Source of the DNA: Salipiger thiooxidans
GTDB lineage: Bacteria > Pseudomonadota > Alphaproteobacteria > Rhodobacterales > Rhodobacteraceae
Direction: 5' to 3'
DNA length: 48,928 bases
NCBI RefSeq assembly: GCF_900102075.1
Contig: NZ_FNAV01000025.1
Coordinates: 1-48,928 of the forward strand
Part shown: positions 16,910-25,002 of the stretch, piece by piece
Position numbering within the stretch: the first letter of the stretch is position 1
How the letters are laid out: each line of letters starts with the position of its first letter
Made by a program: the position numbers and the translations under genes
The notes under the pieces: model-generated
What the model saw: only the letters and a program-made list of their open reading frames with translations
What the model was told of the DNA's origin: nothing
The model's database searches: none

Positions 16910-17602
16910 GTGACGATGCTCGATGCCGGTTCGACCCTTGGCGATACTCCCGCCTTCTCGCAGCGCATGGCCTACCGCAGGGAAGCGCAGAAATTCTACG
17001 CCCGCTACACCAAGCGGATCGTCGATATCGGCCTTGCGCTGATCCTCCTGCCGGTATTGGTGCCGGTGATCGCGACCCTCTGGGCCATGACCCGCACTGA
17101 CGGCGGCCCCGGCTTCTTCGGTCACCGCCGCATCGGCAAGAACGGCAAGGTCTTCCGCTGCTGGAAGATCCGCACCATGGTGCCCAACGCCGAGGAACGC
17201 CTCGTCGCCTATCTCGCGAACAACCCGGCTGCCGCCGAGGAATGGGCGCGAGACCACAAGCTCACCGACGACCCCCGCATCACGAAGATCGGCCGCTTCC
17301 TGCGCGAGACCAGCCTCGACGAGCTGCCGCAGATCTGGAACGTGCTGATGGGCGAGATGAGCTTCGTTGGCCCCCGCCCCGTGGTGCGCGCCGAGATGAA
17401 GAAATACGGTCATGGCCGGACGGCCTATCTCACCATGAAGCCGGGCATCACCGGGCTCTGGCAGGTGTCGGGCCGCAACGACGTAAGCTACGACGAGCGC
17501 GTCGCCATGGACATCGAGTACCTGCAGACGGTTTCCCTGAAAACCGACCTCCAGTTGATCGCCAAGACCGCCGGCTCGGTTCTGAACCGCACCGGCCGCT
17601 GA
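16910..17602 (+). CDS. Undecaprenyl-phosphate sugar-1-phosphate transferase (ExoY/WcaJ-type)
   Basis: 230 aa if GTG 16910 is the start; GGGGGA at 16897-16902 is 7 nt upstream, whereas ATG 16916 would be 13 nt away and TTG 16802 lacks a ribosome site. It primes repeat-unit synthesis by moving a hexose-1-phosphate to undecaprenyl phosphate at the inner membrane. One long hydrophobic helix (DIGLALILLPVLVPVIATLW) is followed by the bacterial sugar transferase domain: FGHRRIGKNGKVF, KIRTM, TKIGRFLRETSLDELPQ, NVLMGEMSFVGPRP and KPGITGLWQVSGRN. The length fits the short ExoY class without the WcaJ N-terminal helices. It stands alone after an AT-rich island, so it probably has its own regulated promoter. 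Confidence 0.95.
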   Translation: MTMLDAGSTLGDTPAFSQRMAYRREAQKFYARYTKRIVDIGLALILLPVLVPVIATLWAMTRTDGGPGFFGHRRIGKNGKVFRCWKIRTMVPNAEERLVAYLANNPAAAEEWARDHKLTDDPRITKIGRFLRETSLDELPQIWNVLMGEMSFVGPRPVVRAEMKKYGHGRTAYLTMKPGITGLWQVSGRNDVSYDERVAMDIEYLQTVSLKTDLQLIAKTAGSVLNRTGR

Positions 17603-17612
17603 CCCTGCTGCG

Positions 17613-18368
17613 TCAGGTCGAGAAAAACTGCACCTTGCCAGTCTCGAGAAGGGCCGCCGTCAGGCGGCCCGTGGCATATGCACCGGTATCCACGGGGATG
17701 CGTCCGTCCTTCGGACGCGCACGTTCGGTGATCGTATGCCCATGTACTACCCAGATCCCGTCCGTCCGCGGCACCGTATCGAAATCGGGGTGGCCCCAGA
17801 TCAGCGAACGGCTACGCTGTGCGTCAATCGGGCGTGCGGGGTCGGCCCCCGCATGACAGACGAAGACGTTTCCCGTTTGCCAACTCGTCGGCAACCCCCG
17901 AAGCCAGTCCTCGAGCCCATCTTCCATCCTGTCGCGCAGCCGGTCGCGCGCATCGCTCCAAGCGCTGTCAGACGCCGTCGCCGCGACGCCGGGAAGACCG
18001 TAGCTCGCCAGAGTCTGCAGCCCCCCATGGCGAAACCATCGCATCCCGAAGGACTGTGGGTCCTCGAGAAAATCGAGCAGCATTTGGTCGTGATTGCCCC
18101 GAAGGCAGATCATGAGATTCGGCCCTGCGTCCGCCTGCATCCGGCGAAGGCGCCGCAGGACATCGGCGCTCTGCTCGCCGCGATCAATATAGTCGCCCAC
18201 CATGACAAGCTTCGCAGTGGGATGGGCAAGTTCCTCAAGCTTGGACAGAAGCCTGCCGAGGAGGGCGTCGCAGCCATGGATGTCACCGACTGCAAAAAAG
18301 GCCTCTTCGGGACGCATTGGTGCGTCGAATACAGGGCAGGCAGGTTTTCTTCGGAACCGAAATCGCAT
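17613..18368 (-). CDS. Metallophosphoesterase (serine/threonine-phosphatase-like)
   Basis: 251 aa from ATG 18368. The motifs come in the family order: GDIHGC, GDYIDRG, LRGNHD, then VCHAGAD and VHGHT, which bind the two catalytic metals. These are the marks of PPP-type phosphatases and diadenosine-tetraphosphatase-like enzymes. The frame stays open to 18584, but the added residues look non-coding. It converges on the ExoY-like gene (10 nt between stops) and diverges from the tailspike-like gene. It may dephosphorylate a protein or nucleotide. No Wzb/Etp tyrosine phosphatase is seen in the window, so it could act on the Wzc-type kinase, but that is speculation. Confidence 0.88.
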   Translation of the reverse strand: MRFRFRRKPACPVFDAPMRPEEAFFAVGDIHGCDALLGRLLSKLEELAHPTAKLVMVGDYIDRGEQSADVLRRLRRMQADAGPNLMICLRGNHDQMLLDFLEDPQSFGMRWFRHGGLQTLASYGLPGVAATASDSAWSDARDRLRDRMEDGLEDWLRGLPTSWQTGNVFVCHAGADPARPIDAQRSRSLIWGHPDFDTVPRTDGIWVVHGHTITERARPKDGRIPVDTGAYATGRLTAALLETGKVQFFST

Positions 18369-18603
18369 GGTCTCAGAGGTAGGACGAAAACGGCGCGCTG
18401 CCAATACGTTGCCGAACCGGGATTGGGTCTCTGCTCCCAACCGCATCAGTCGCCGAAAGGCCCCTGCACGGCCGTGCGATGTGCCGAAGCCACTATTCAC
18501 GACATCGAGAACCGCCCCCCAGGTCCTCACCGCCCCCATTCGTGCAATCTCCACCCCGAACGCTGCCTGTCGGCTCTCATGCAACTACAGCGATAACGAC
18601 CCC

Positions 18604-20478
18604 ATGTCCGAACCGATCTTCTCCCTCTCGCTACCCGAGAACGACCCGACAAAGCAGGCGCTCGAACGTGCCATGCAATCCGTCATCGACGCGTTCTATG
18701 AAGAGCTCGGCGGAATCGTGACGGGCCTGCTCCCGGTCGGGACCTTCGACCCCGGCAACGGCCGTTTCCCTGCTGAGGCGATCCACGGAACCTACTACTT
18801 CGTCAGCGCTCCGGGCATCCTCGACGGCCAGACCTTCGCGGTCGGCGACTGGCTCGTCCCGCTGCACGATGACGCGAGCACGTCACGTTTCGCGGGCCAC
18901 TGGACACGCGGCGACTATTCCAAGGTGGTTCGCACGGTTTACGACAGCCCTGCGCATCTTCAGACCTCACAGGAGATGCCGCGCGGCGTCAACGCAGCGT
19001 GGCAGACCAAGGACGGTTTCAGCTACATTGAGGCGGATCCACACGCAGAGGATCACCACCTCGTCACAAGCAGCGGAGTGAAGCTCAAGCTCGCAGATAT
19101 CCGCGTGATCGACGTTCGAGCGTTCAATCCCCCAACGGATGGCGTCACCGACGCGTCCCGCGCGCTGCAAGCCGCTCTGGATACCTGGAAGGCAGAGATC
19201 ACCGGAGACGTTCCAGACGCGCGCCACTGCATCCTGCGCGTCGTCGGGCGCTACACGGTTTCGAAGCAGCTTCTCGTGCAATTCGACGATGTCCAGACCG
19301 GCAAGGGCGTGATCGATATGACCGGAGGACAGATCACTTCGGCACTTGAGGGCGGGTCCCTCTTCCGGGTCCGCACGAATGCTACCACACGCAACCTCCA
19401 CCTGCGCAACTTCTACTTGCGCCGAGGAGGGTCCGGCGTGGACGTCCTTCTCGAGATGGATGGCGGACATCAGGCTAACGGCTCGCTGGCGCGCTGGAAC
19501 ATCGAAAACCCCACCCTTGTCGGCAGCAAGGTCCCGCTCTGGTTCCGCAACAACTGCTTCGAGGGCGTGGTAATCAATCCCAACATTGTGGCAACCAGCC
19601 AGAAAAAGGGCTGTGCTGGCATCCGGCTCGACGACAACTTCGACGCGCCAACCCCGCACGGGATCAATTTCAGGTCGATGCGCGGGAAGGTTTCGTCCAT
19701 CTCCATCTACGGTGGCACGATCAAGAACGGCTGGAACAACCTCCGCGTCAACGACCCGATCGACGTCCGAGCCTTCGGAACGACCTTCCTGAACTCAGGG
19801 GGGGCTATGTTCCACAATGCCAGCAACGTCAGCGGAGGGCTGTTCGCCTGCCATTTCGAAAATGCCTGGGACAGTTACGAGGGAAACAAAACCGTCCGCC
19901 CTGTGATCCGGATGGACTCGAACCTCACGGTCGAAAACTGCGACTACCGGCAGTCCGTCGGCAAGGCGACCTGCCTTGTCCAGACCTTCGTCAGCATGAA
20001 CGTCAATGCCCAGCTCGGCCCGAACCGCATTCTCACACCCGATGTCGATCATCTTTATGTCACCAACCGCATCGACAACGGAGCGCGCATCTACCTGCCC
20101 GCCGCTGCACGCGGCAAGATCGGATATGCCGACAGCACGATCGGACCGAGGCTGGTCTGCCTGCCGCAGCCTTCTTTCTGGAACGCGCCACCGCTCCCCA
20201 TAGGCGACACTTCGCTCGAGATCGACCTGATGCGAGGCAATATCTGGTTCGCCACCGCGACGGGGACCCTCACGATCAGCACGGCACGAAACGCGCACCC
20301 GGGCGACGAACTTACGCTTATCATAGAGCAGGACGGAAGGGGCGGTCGCGAGCTCGTCTGGAGCCCGGCCTTCAGGCCCGCGACCGCGCCCGGGACCAGC
20401 CCGAACACCCGGACTTCGTGGAAATTCATCTACGACGGCGCGACCTGGATCGAGAGCGGCAGCTCGCGGACGAGCTAA
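18604..20478 (+). CDS. Phage-tailspike-like beta-helix protein (pectate-lyase-like fold)
   Basis: 624 aa from ATG 18604. After a short helical start, residues about 40-110 (GTFDPGNGRFP, FAVGDWLVPLHDD, HWTRGDYSKVV) resemble the particle-proximal or neck domain of phage tail fibres. Residues about 175-530 have the pattern of a right-handed beta-helix: an IDVRAFNPPTDGVTDAS entry typical of pectate-lyase-3/tailspike proteins, then repeated short strands with Asn/Gly turns. The C-terminal 65 residues (HPGDELTLIIEQDGRGGRELVW, WKFIYDGATWIESG read in pieces) look like a small trimer-cap or carbohydrate-binding domain. No signal peptide is seen. It may cut or modify the polymer. No other phage gene is near. 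The start lacks a clear ribosome site. Confidence 0.72.
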   Translation: MSEPIFSLSLPENDPTKQALERAMQSVIDAFYEELGGIVTGLLPVGTFDPGNGRFPAEAIHGTYYFVSAPGILDGQTFAVGDWLVPLHDDASTSRFAGHWTRGDYSKVVRTVYDSPAHLQTSQEMPRGVNAAWQTKDGFSYIEADPHAEDHHLVTSSGVKLKLADIRVIDVRAFNPPTDGVTDASRALQAALDTWKAEITGDVPDARHCILRVVGRYTVSKQLLVQFDDVQTGKGVIDMTGGQITSALEGGSLFRVRTNATTRNLHLRNFYLRRGGSGVDVLLEMDGGHQANGSLARWNIENPTLVGSKVPLWFRNNCFEGVVINPNIVATSQKKGCAGIRLDDNFDAPTPHGINFRSMRGKVSSISIYGGTIKNGWNNLRVNDPIDVRAFGTTFLNSGGAMFHNASNVSGGLFACHFENAWDSYEGNKTVRPVIRMDSNLTVENCDYRQSVGKATCLVQTFVSMNVNAQLGPNRILTPDVDHLYVTNRIDNGARIYLPAAARGKIGYADSTIGPRLVCLPQPSFWNAPPLPIGDTSLEIDLMRGNIWFATATGTLTISTARNAHPGDELTLIIEQDGRGGRELVWSPAFRPATAPGTSPNTRTSWKFIYDGATWIESGSSRTS

Positions 20479-20513
20479 GGGTATGTACCGGCCGTCTCGG
20501 CAATGCTGTCACA

Positions 20514-20532
20514 AGCCCCGCGAACCGGGGCT
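20514..20532 (+). terminator. Hairpin AGCCCCG/CGGGGCT after the tailspike-like gene
   Basis: A perfect 7-bp stem with a 5-nt loop (CGAAC) 36 nt after the stop at 20478. There is no T-run, so it may be a weak terminator or an RNA 3' stabiliser. Confidence 0.35.
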
Positions 20533-20864
20533 CCGCCCGACCAGAACCTCGTGGAAACGCCTAAAAATCAAGCTCTACCCCCGCATAAGTCAAATTCTGC
20601 CACCTGGCCCACGCCCGATCGGGACCTCGGAAGAATGGCCTTAACAGCATGTTATTTAGTCTTAAAACGATGATCGAAAACGGAGTATCACCGGGCTGAC
20701 CAGCTTGTACGCATTCAGGCGCTCTGCCCAGCACTCCACCGATGGAAGAGGTGTGAATACATTCAAGTCATCGTGGTACATACGGTTCGTCGCCGCAGAA
20801 TAATCATGATAGACGCAATGTCGTATCGGTGACGCATCGGTTTCATCCCACCCCGAGAAGCTTT

Positions 20865-20870
20865 GGAGAG
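20865..20870 (+). promoter_or_regulatory. Ribosome site that selects a TTG start for the Wzc-type kinase
   Basis: GGAGAG is 5 nt before TTG 20876 but 14 nt before the next in-frame ATG 20885. The spacing favours TTG, a weak start codon, which would keep translation low. Confidence 0.6.
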
Positions 20871-20875
20871 ACTCG

Positions 20876-22996
20876 TTGAACGACATGAGACGCATTCAGC
20901 AAGGCGCAGCGGCCGCCACCGCGCCAGACGAAGACGTCATCGACCTGGGTGCCCTGCTTTCGGCGCTTTGGAGAGGCAAGATCTTCATCATCCTGGCCAT
21001 GGTGGCTGCGGTCTGCATAGGCGGTATGTACGTCTATACGCTCGCCACGCCGATGTATCGCTCCACCGCGGTGGTAATGCTGAACAACCGTGAAGAACAG
21101 GTTGTCGACATCGGAAACGTGATCGGCGGCCTCGGCTCCGACAGCGCGGTGGTCAACACCGAAGTCGAAGTTCTGAAGAGCCGCATCCTGCTGGGCAAGG
21201 TGGTCGACAAGCTCAATCTCATCGAGGACCCAGAGTTCAACGCCGCATTGCGCGAGCGCAGTGCAATGGACCAGATGAAATCCATGGTGCGAAACCTTGT
21301 CCGGCCCCCGTCCTCGGGAACAGGGCCATCTACCGACAGCCAGCGCGAAGGGGCAATCAATGCTCTTCTGGGTGCTCTGACGATCAAGAACATCCCGCAA
21401 AGCCTTGTCTTCCAGGCCACGGTCGAAACGACCGAGCGGGAGAAGTCCGCCCTGATCGCCGACACGCTGGTCGATCTCTACATCCTCAATCAGCTCGAGG
21501 TGAAATTCGACGCGACGGAACAGGCCACTACCTGGCTGACCCAACGGGTCACTGACCTGCAGGTTTCGCTGGAAAAGGCCGAACAGGAGGTGAAGGATTT
21601 CCGTGCCAGCACACCTCTGGTCAGCCCGGAAGCACTCGCGGGGCTCGAGGTTCAGGTCAAGGAGATGCGCGACCGCATCGACAATACGCAAGGCGCTCAA
21701 GAAACCGCCCGCGCACGCCTTGAGAACATGCGTGGCGCCGAAACCCCAGAAACGCAGACAGAGGTCACCGGCGACCTGCAACTGCAGCGCCTTCTGCCGC
21801 GGATCGACGAACCAGCGATCGCTCAAGCCTTCGAAACGCGTTTTGGCCAGCTGCTTGCACGTACCGAAGCGGACATTACCCGCAACGACTCACAATTGAA
21901 GGCTCTGCAGGATTCACTGACCACGCTCGAGCGTCAAATCGACCAGCAAAGCAATGACCTCATCACCCTGCAACAACTGACGCGAGAAGCGGAGGCGAGC
22001 CGCCTGCTCTACGAATACTTCCTGTCCCGTCTCAAGGAGACCTCTGCCCAGCAGGGAGTCCAGCAGGCCGACAGCCGTATTCTCTCCCCAGCAGTCGTGC
22101 CGTCACAACCCTCCGCGCCGCGAAAATCCATGATCCTCGCCGCCGCAGCACTGCTGGGACTCGTCATCGGCGCCGCCTTCGTACTGATCCGTGAAACCCG
22201 CAGTCGAGCATTCCGGAACGCCGAACAACTCGAGACCACAACCGGCTATGCCACAATCGGTCAGGTCCCTCTCATCCAAGCCAAGCGGCGCCTCGATGCC
22301 ATCGCCTATCTCAAGGACAAGCCGTCTTCCGCTGCTGCAGAGGCCATTCGGAACCTGCGGACATCGGTGATGTTGTCCAACGTGGATACGCCCCCCAAGG
22401 TGATCATGACCTGCTCCTCGCTTTCGGGCGAAGGCAAGACCACCATTGCATTGTCGCTGTCGCTCAACTTCGCCACCATGGGTAAGAGGGTGCTCCTGAT
22501 CGAAGGTGACATCCGCCGCAGGGTCTTCGGCCAATACCTGAAGACCGATCAGAAAGACGGCATTGTCTCCATCATTACCGGTGAACGCACCTTCGATGAC
22601 GTCGTCATTCAGGACAGCCTGCTGGGCGCCGACGTGCTGCTCGGCGACAAGGGGAAGGCCAACGCCGCCGACATCTTCTCGTCAGAGCGGTTCGCCAACC
22701 TGCTGAGTGACCTGCGCAACCGCTACGACATCATCATCATCGACACGCCGCCGGTGCTGATCGTGCCGGATGCCCGGGTGATCGCTCAGCACGTCGACGC
22801 CACGGTCTTCGTGGTTCGCTGGGACCGCACTCAGAAAGAGCAGGTGCTGGGCGCATTGCGGGAGTTCGAGAGCGTCGGCAAGCCGGTCAGCGGCCTCGTA
22901 CTGAACCAGATCAACCCGCGCGGCATGAAGCGCTACGGCTACGGCAACAACTACGGGCCCTACTCGGCCTACGGATCCAAGTACTACCTGAACTGA
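20876..22996 (+). CDS. Polysaccharide co-polymerase with tyrosine autokinase domain (Wzc/ExoP-type)
   Basis: 706 aa from TTG 20876. The N-terminal Wzz domain has a first transmembrane helix (about 33-55), a long coiled-coil periplasmic part (about 200-410) and a second helix (about 423-443, ILAAAALLGLVIGAAFVLI). The cytoplasmic BY-kinase domain has Walker A SGEGKTT, Walker A' LLIEGDIRR and Walker B IIIIDTPPVL. The C-terminal tail has seven tyrosines in about 18 residues (YGYGNNYGPYSAY and after), the usual cluster of autophosphorylation sites. It controls chain length and couples polymerisation to the Wza-type channel. Walker A' has Glu-Gly-Asp instead of the commoner Asp-x-Asp. A strong bidirectional terminator follows. 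Confidence 0.95.
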   Translation: MNDMRRIQQGAAAATAPDEDVIDLGALLSALWRGKIFIILAMVAAVCIGGMYVYTLATPMYRSTAVVMLNNREEQVVDIGNVIGGLGSDSAVVNTEVEVLKSRILLGKVVDKLNLIEDPEFNAALRERSAMDQMKSMVRNLVRPPSSGTGPSTDSQREGAINALLGALTIKNIPQSLVFQATVETTEREKSALIADTLVDLYILNQLEVKFDATEQATTWLTQRVTDLQVSLEKAEQEVKDFRASTPLVSPEALAGLEVQVKEMRDRIDNTQGAQETARARLENMRGAETPETQTEVTGDLQLQRLLPRIDEPAIAQAFETRFGQLLARTEADITRNDSQLKALQDSLTTLERQIDQQSNDLITLQQLTREAEASRLLYEYFLSRLKETSAQQGVQQADSRILSPAVVPSQPSAPRKSMILAAAALLGLVIGAAFVLIRETRSRAFRNAEQLETTTGYATIGQVPLIQAKRRLDAIAYLKDKPSSAAAEAIRNLRTSVMLSNVDTPPKVIMTCSSLSGEGKTTIALSLSLNFATMGKRVLLIEGDIRRRVFGQYLKTDQKDGIVSIITGERTFDDVVIQDSLLGADVLLGDKGKANAADIFSSERFANLLSDLRNRYDIIIIDTPPVLIVPDARVIAQHVDATVFVVRWDRTQKEQVLGALREFESVGKPVSGLVLNQINPRGMKRYGYGNNYGPYSAYGSKYYLN

Positions 22997-23020
22997 CCGC
23001 TCACGCGGCTCCGAAAACGG

Positions 23021-23056
23021 AAAACCCCGCCCGGCCATCAGGCCAGGCGGGGTTTT
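23021..23056. terminator. Bidirectional intrinsic terminator between kinase and export genes
   Basis: AAAACCCCGCC (23021-23031) pairs with GGCGGGGTTTT (23046-23056), and GGCC/GGCC inside extends the stem. The run of T on either strand lets it serve both convergent genes, the kinase ending at 22996 and the export protein ending at 23099. Confidence 0.9.
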
Positions 23057-23098
23057 CTCTTGTCCATCCGCCGCCCCCGGAAGGGGGCGCCGCCAGCG

Positions 23099-24472
23099 TC
23101 AGTTCAGCGTTTGAGCCGCGGCGGTGTTGATCAGCGACGGGGTGATCTGGGTGATCACGCGGTTCCACTTGGTCACCGGCTGCTCGGCCACGAAGATCAC
23201 GTCGTTGGGCCGCAGCTGGAAGCGGGTGGCGAGCAGGAAGTTCGTCGCGTTCCGCCCATCGAGCTGCCAGGCGGTGAGCGCCCCGAACTCCCGCGGGTCG
23301 GGCGAGCCGCGCAGCACGTAGATCTCTGCCACGTTGCCGGTGCGGGTCGGCACCCCGGAGCTGGAATAGAGCGCGTCGGCCAGCGACGCGGTCTTGCCGA
23401 AGGGCAGCGGGTAGCGCGACTGCTCCCCCACTTCACCGGCGAGATAGACGTAGTCGCGATCCACGGAATCGAGCTCGAGACGGGTCATGTAATTGTCCCG
23501 TGCCTCGTTCAGCGCGCCACGGCGGATGTTGACCTCGGCGGTGAGCTCGTTGAGCGCCGCGACCCGGGCATCCTGCTGGAACTCGGCAAGGCGAATCCGC
23601 TCGGCGAAATAGGCCTGCGCCAGGTCGAGTTCGTATTCGGTGTCGACAAAGACCGCATCGCCGTCGGTCAGCTGGATCCGGGCAAGGCTGCGGTCGGAAT
23701 AGAGCTCGCGCAGCGGGATCTGATAGATCGTGCCGTCGCGGTAGATCCGCACCGAGGCGTAATCCAGGTCCTGCGCAGTGACGCCGCCGGCCGCCGACAG
23801 CGCCGCGTCGAGATAGAGTGGCGTCAGCGTGATCGGTGCCACGGTCGGCTGTGCCACGGCGCCGCCGATCGACACCCGCTTCGAGTTGAACTGCGAGACT
23901 TCGAGGCTGAAGGTCGGGTCGATCTGGTTCTCCACCAGGCGCTGGAACAGCCGGCTCTCGGCTTCCTCGAGCGTCATGCCCGAGACCTGCACCCGGCCGA
24001 CGTTGGGAATGGCGATCGCACCGTCATCCTGCACCGTGTAGCCCTGCCGCGCGTTCGACGCGGCCAGCAGCCCGGTCAGCTGCTCGACGGTCGAACCCAC
24101 CTGCGGCGTGGCCAGCAGCAGAACGTCGCCGACCCCAATGGTATAGGGTAGTTCGGGAAGCGCGGGCGGTACCCGCGTCTCGAGCGCGCCCGGGCGGTTT
24201 TGGTAGTCGATCACCGGCTCGGGCGCCGCACCCGCGCCACGCGGTGTGCTGCCGCCTCCGGCGGTGGCGAAGAAGACGCCGGGGAGTTCCTTCGGGCTGT
24301 AGGTGGAGCGGTTCGCCACCATCACGCTTTCAGGGGTGATTTCCAGCACCCGGACCTTGCTATCCGCCCCGCCGGTCATCGGGTTCACCGACGGCGACTG
24401 ATAGGCGACGCCGCATGCGCTCAGCATCAAGGTCCCGATAACCGCCAGGCTCCCAAACACCTGTCTGCTCAT
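23099..24472 (-). CDS. Outer-membrane polysaccharide export lipoprotein (Wza/GfcE-like)
   Basis: 457 aa. The N-terminus is a lipoprotein signal ending in the lipobox LSAC, with Cys20 to be lipidated. The Poly_export domain starts at YTIGVGDVLLLATP (near 130), followed by IAIPNVGRVQVSGMTLEEAE. Two SLBB-type regions follow (about 215-290 and 340-420: VSIGGAVAQP, VYLAGEVGEQ). A helix near the C-terminus could be the barrel-forming segment. It forms the outer-membrane pore for the polymer and works with the convergent Wzc-type kinase. It is 173 nt downstream of the YjbE-like gene, with a terminator between, so it may need its own promoter or read-through. Confidence 0.93.
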   Translation of the reverse strand: MSRQVFGSLAVIGTLMLSACGVAYQSPSVNPMTGGADSKVRVLEITPESVMVANRSTYSPKELPGVFFATAGGGSTPRGAGAAPEPVIDYQNRPGALETRVPPALPELPYTIGVGDVLLLATPQVGSTVEQLTGLLAASNARQGYTVQDDGAIAIPNVGRVQVSGMTLEEAESRLFQRLVENQIDPTFSLEVSQFNSKRVSIGGAVAQPTVAPITLTPLYLDAALSAAGGVTAQDLDYASVRIYRDGTIYQIPLRELYSDRSLARIQLTDGDAVFVDTEYELDLAQAYFAERIRLAEFQQDARVAALNELTAEVNIRRGALNEARDNYMTRLELDSVDRDYVYLAGEVGEQSRYPLPFGKTASLADALYSSSGVPTRTGNVAEIYVLRGSPDPREFGALTAWQLDGRNATNFLLATRFQLRPNDVIFVAEQPVTKWNRVITQITPSLINTAAAQTLN

Positions 24473-24565
24473 GTCCTGTCCCCGTTCATGTCATGTCTTC
24501 CAGGGTTATTGTCCTGCGCCGCAGCGTAATTGCCTTTGTTCGGGCTGACCATGCTCCGGCACGTG

Positions 24566-24599
24566 AAAAGGGCGAACCCTGCGGAGGTTCGCCCTTTTT
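24566..24599. terminator. Bidirectional intrinsic terminator after the YjbE-like gene
   Basis: GGGCGAACC (24570-24578) pairs with GGTTCGCCC (24586-24594), flanked by AAAA on the left and TTTTT on the right. On the minus strand it follows the YjbE-like stop by about 45 nt and precedes the export gene, so it probably lowers transcription into that gene. Confidence 0.8.
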
Positions 24600-24645
24600 G
24601 TTCTCAACCTGTGGCCGATTTGACGACCCGTCCCGAGTGTAGAAC

Positions 24646-24888
24646 TCAGTTGGTGGTGGTCGTCGTGGTCGTGGAGGACGACCCCTTGCTCTTGCCGCCC
24701 GAGAGAATGAGGCCCACACCCGCGCCGCCGGCGATGATCAGGGCGATCTGATCCGGGGTGAGGTTTGCGAAATCCGGACCCTGGGTCGAGATCACCGGGC
24801 TCTTGCTCTGGACACCCTCTGCGTGCACGGCAGGGGCGAGGGCGAAAAGGCTGGCCGCAGCAAGCCCGAGAATGGTCTTCGTGGTCAT
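24646..24888 (-). CDS. Small secreted protein with Thr-rich tail (YjbE/GfcA-like)
   Basis: 80 aa from ATG 24888, with AGGAG 7 nt upstream; the frame to 24945 is rejected. A signal peptide (TILGLAAASLFALAPAVHA, cleavage after AHA about residue 23) leads to a short mature protein with a glycine-rich hydrophobic segment (IALIIAGGAGVGLILSGG) and a tail of SSS plus seven threonines. E. coli YjbE is also about 80 aa with a signal peptide, glycine-rich middle and poly-Thr tail, and starts the yjbEFGH operon; GfcA is similar. The neighbours YjbF and YjbH support this link. Its role is unknown in any organism; it may be surface-exposed or modified on the Thr residues. Confidence 0.75.
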   Translation of the reverse strand: MTTKTILGLAAASLFALAPAVHAEGVQSKSPVISTQGPDFANLTPDQIALIIAGGAGVGLILSGGKSKGSSSTTTTTTTN

Positions 24889-24936
24889 GTCTTTTCTCCT
24901 AGAAAAACTTGGTTTAGATCTAACAGCCTGCAGTTT

Positions 24937-24952
24937 TTTCTGCAAATGCGAA
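24937..24952 (-). promoter_or_regulatory. Motif TTCGCATTTGCAGAAA upstream of the YjbE-like gene
   Basis: On the minus strand this 16-mer ends 48 nt before the ATG at 24888 and matches the site before the ExoY-like gene (16756-16771) at 15 of 16 positions. Possible shared operator or promoter element; unproved. Confidence 0.25.
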
Positions 24953-25002
24953 GTAACCCTGCGGCAAGAAATGTCCAGTGCGATACCCGGAAAGGTGGTT
25001 TT

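Larger units (their letters stand above)
20479..20875. other. Intergenic region upstream of the Wzc-type kinase
   Basis: About 400 nt. It holds a GC-rich hairpin at its start (20514-20532) and a more AT-rich second half (20641-20700) that probably includes the promoter of the kinase gene. A 77-codon minus-strand ORF at 20662-20895 overlaps the kinase start and has no ribosome site or known relatives; I do not call it a gene. Confidence 0.6.

Noticed and set aside
18604..20478. Prophage
   Set aside because: Only a tailspike-like gene is present; no capsid, integrase, lysis or packaging genes and no attachment repeats are seen nearby.
23099..24472. Longer start for the export lipoprotein
   Set aside because: The ATG at 24472 gives a correct lipoprotein signal with LSAC at the normal distance; upstream sequence has the terminator.
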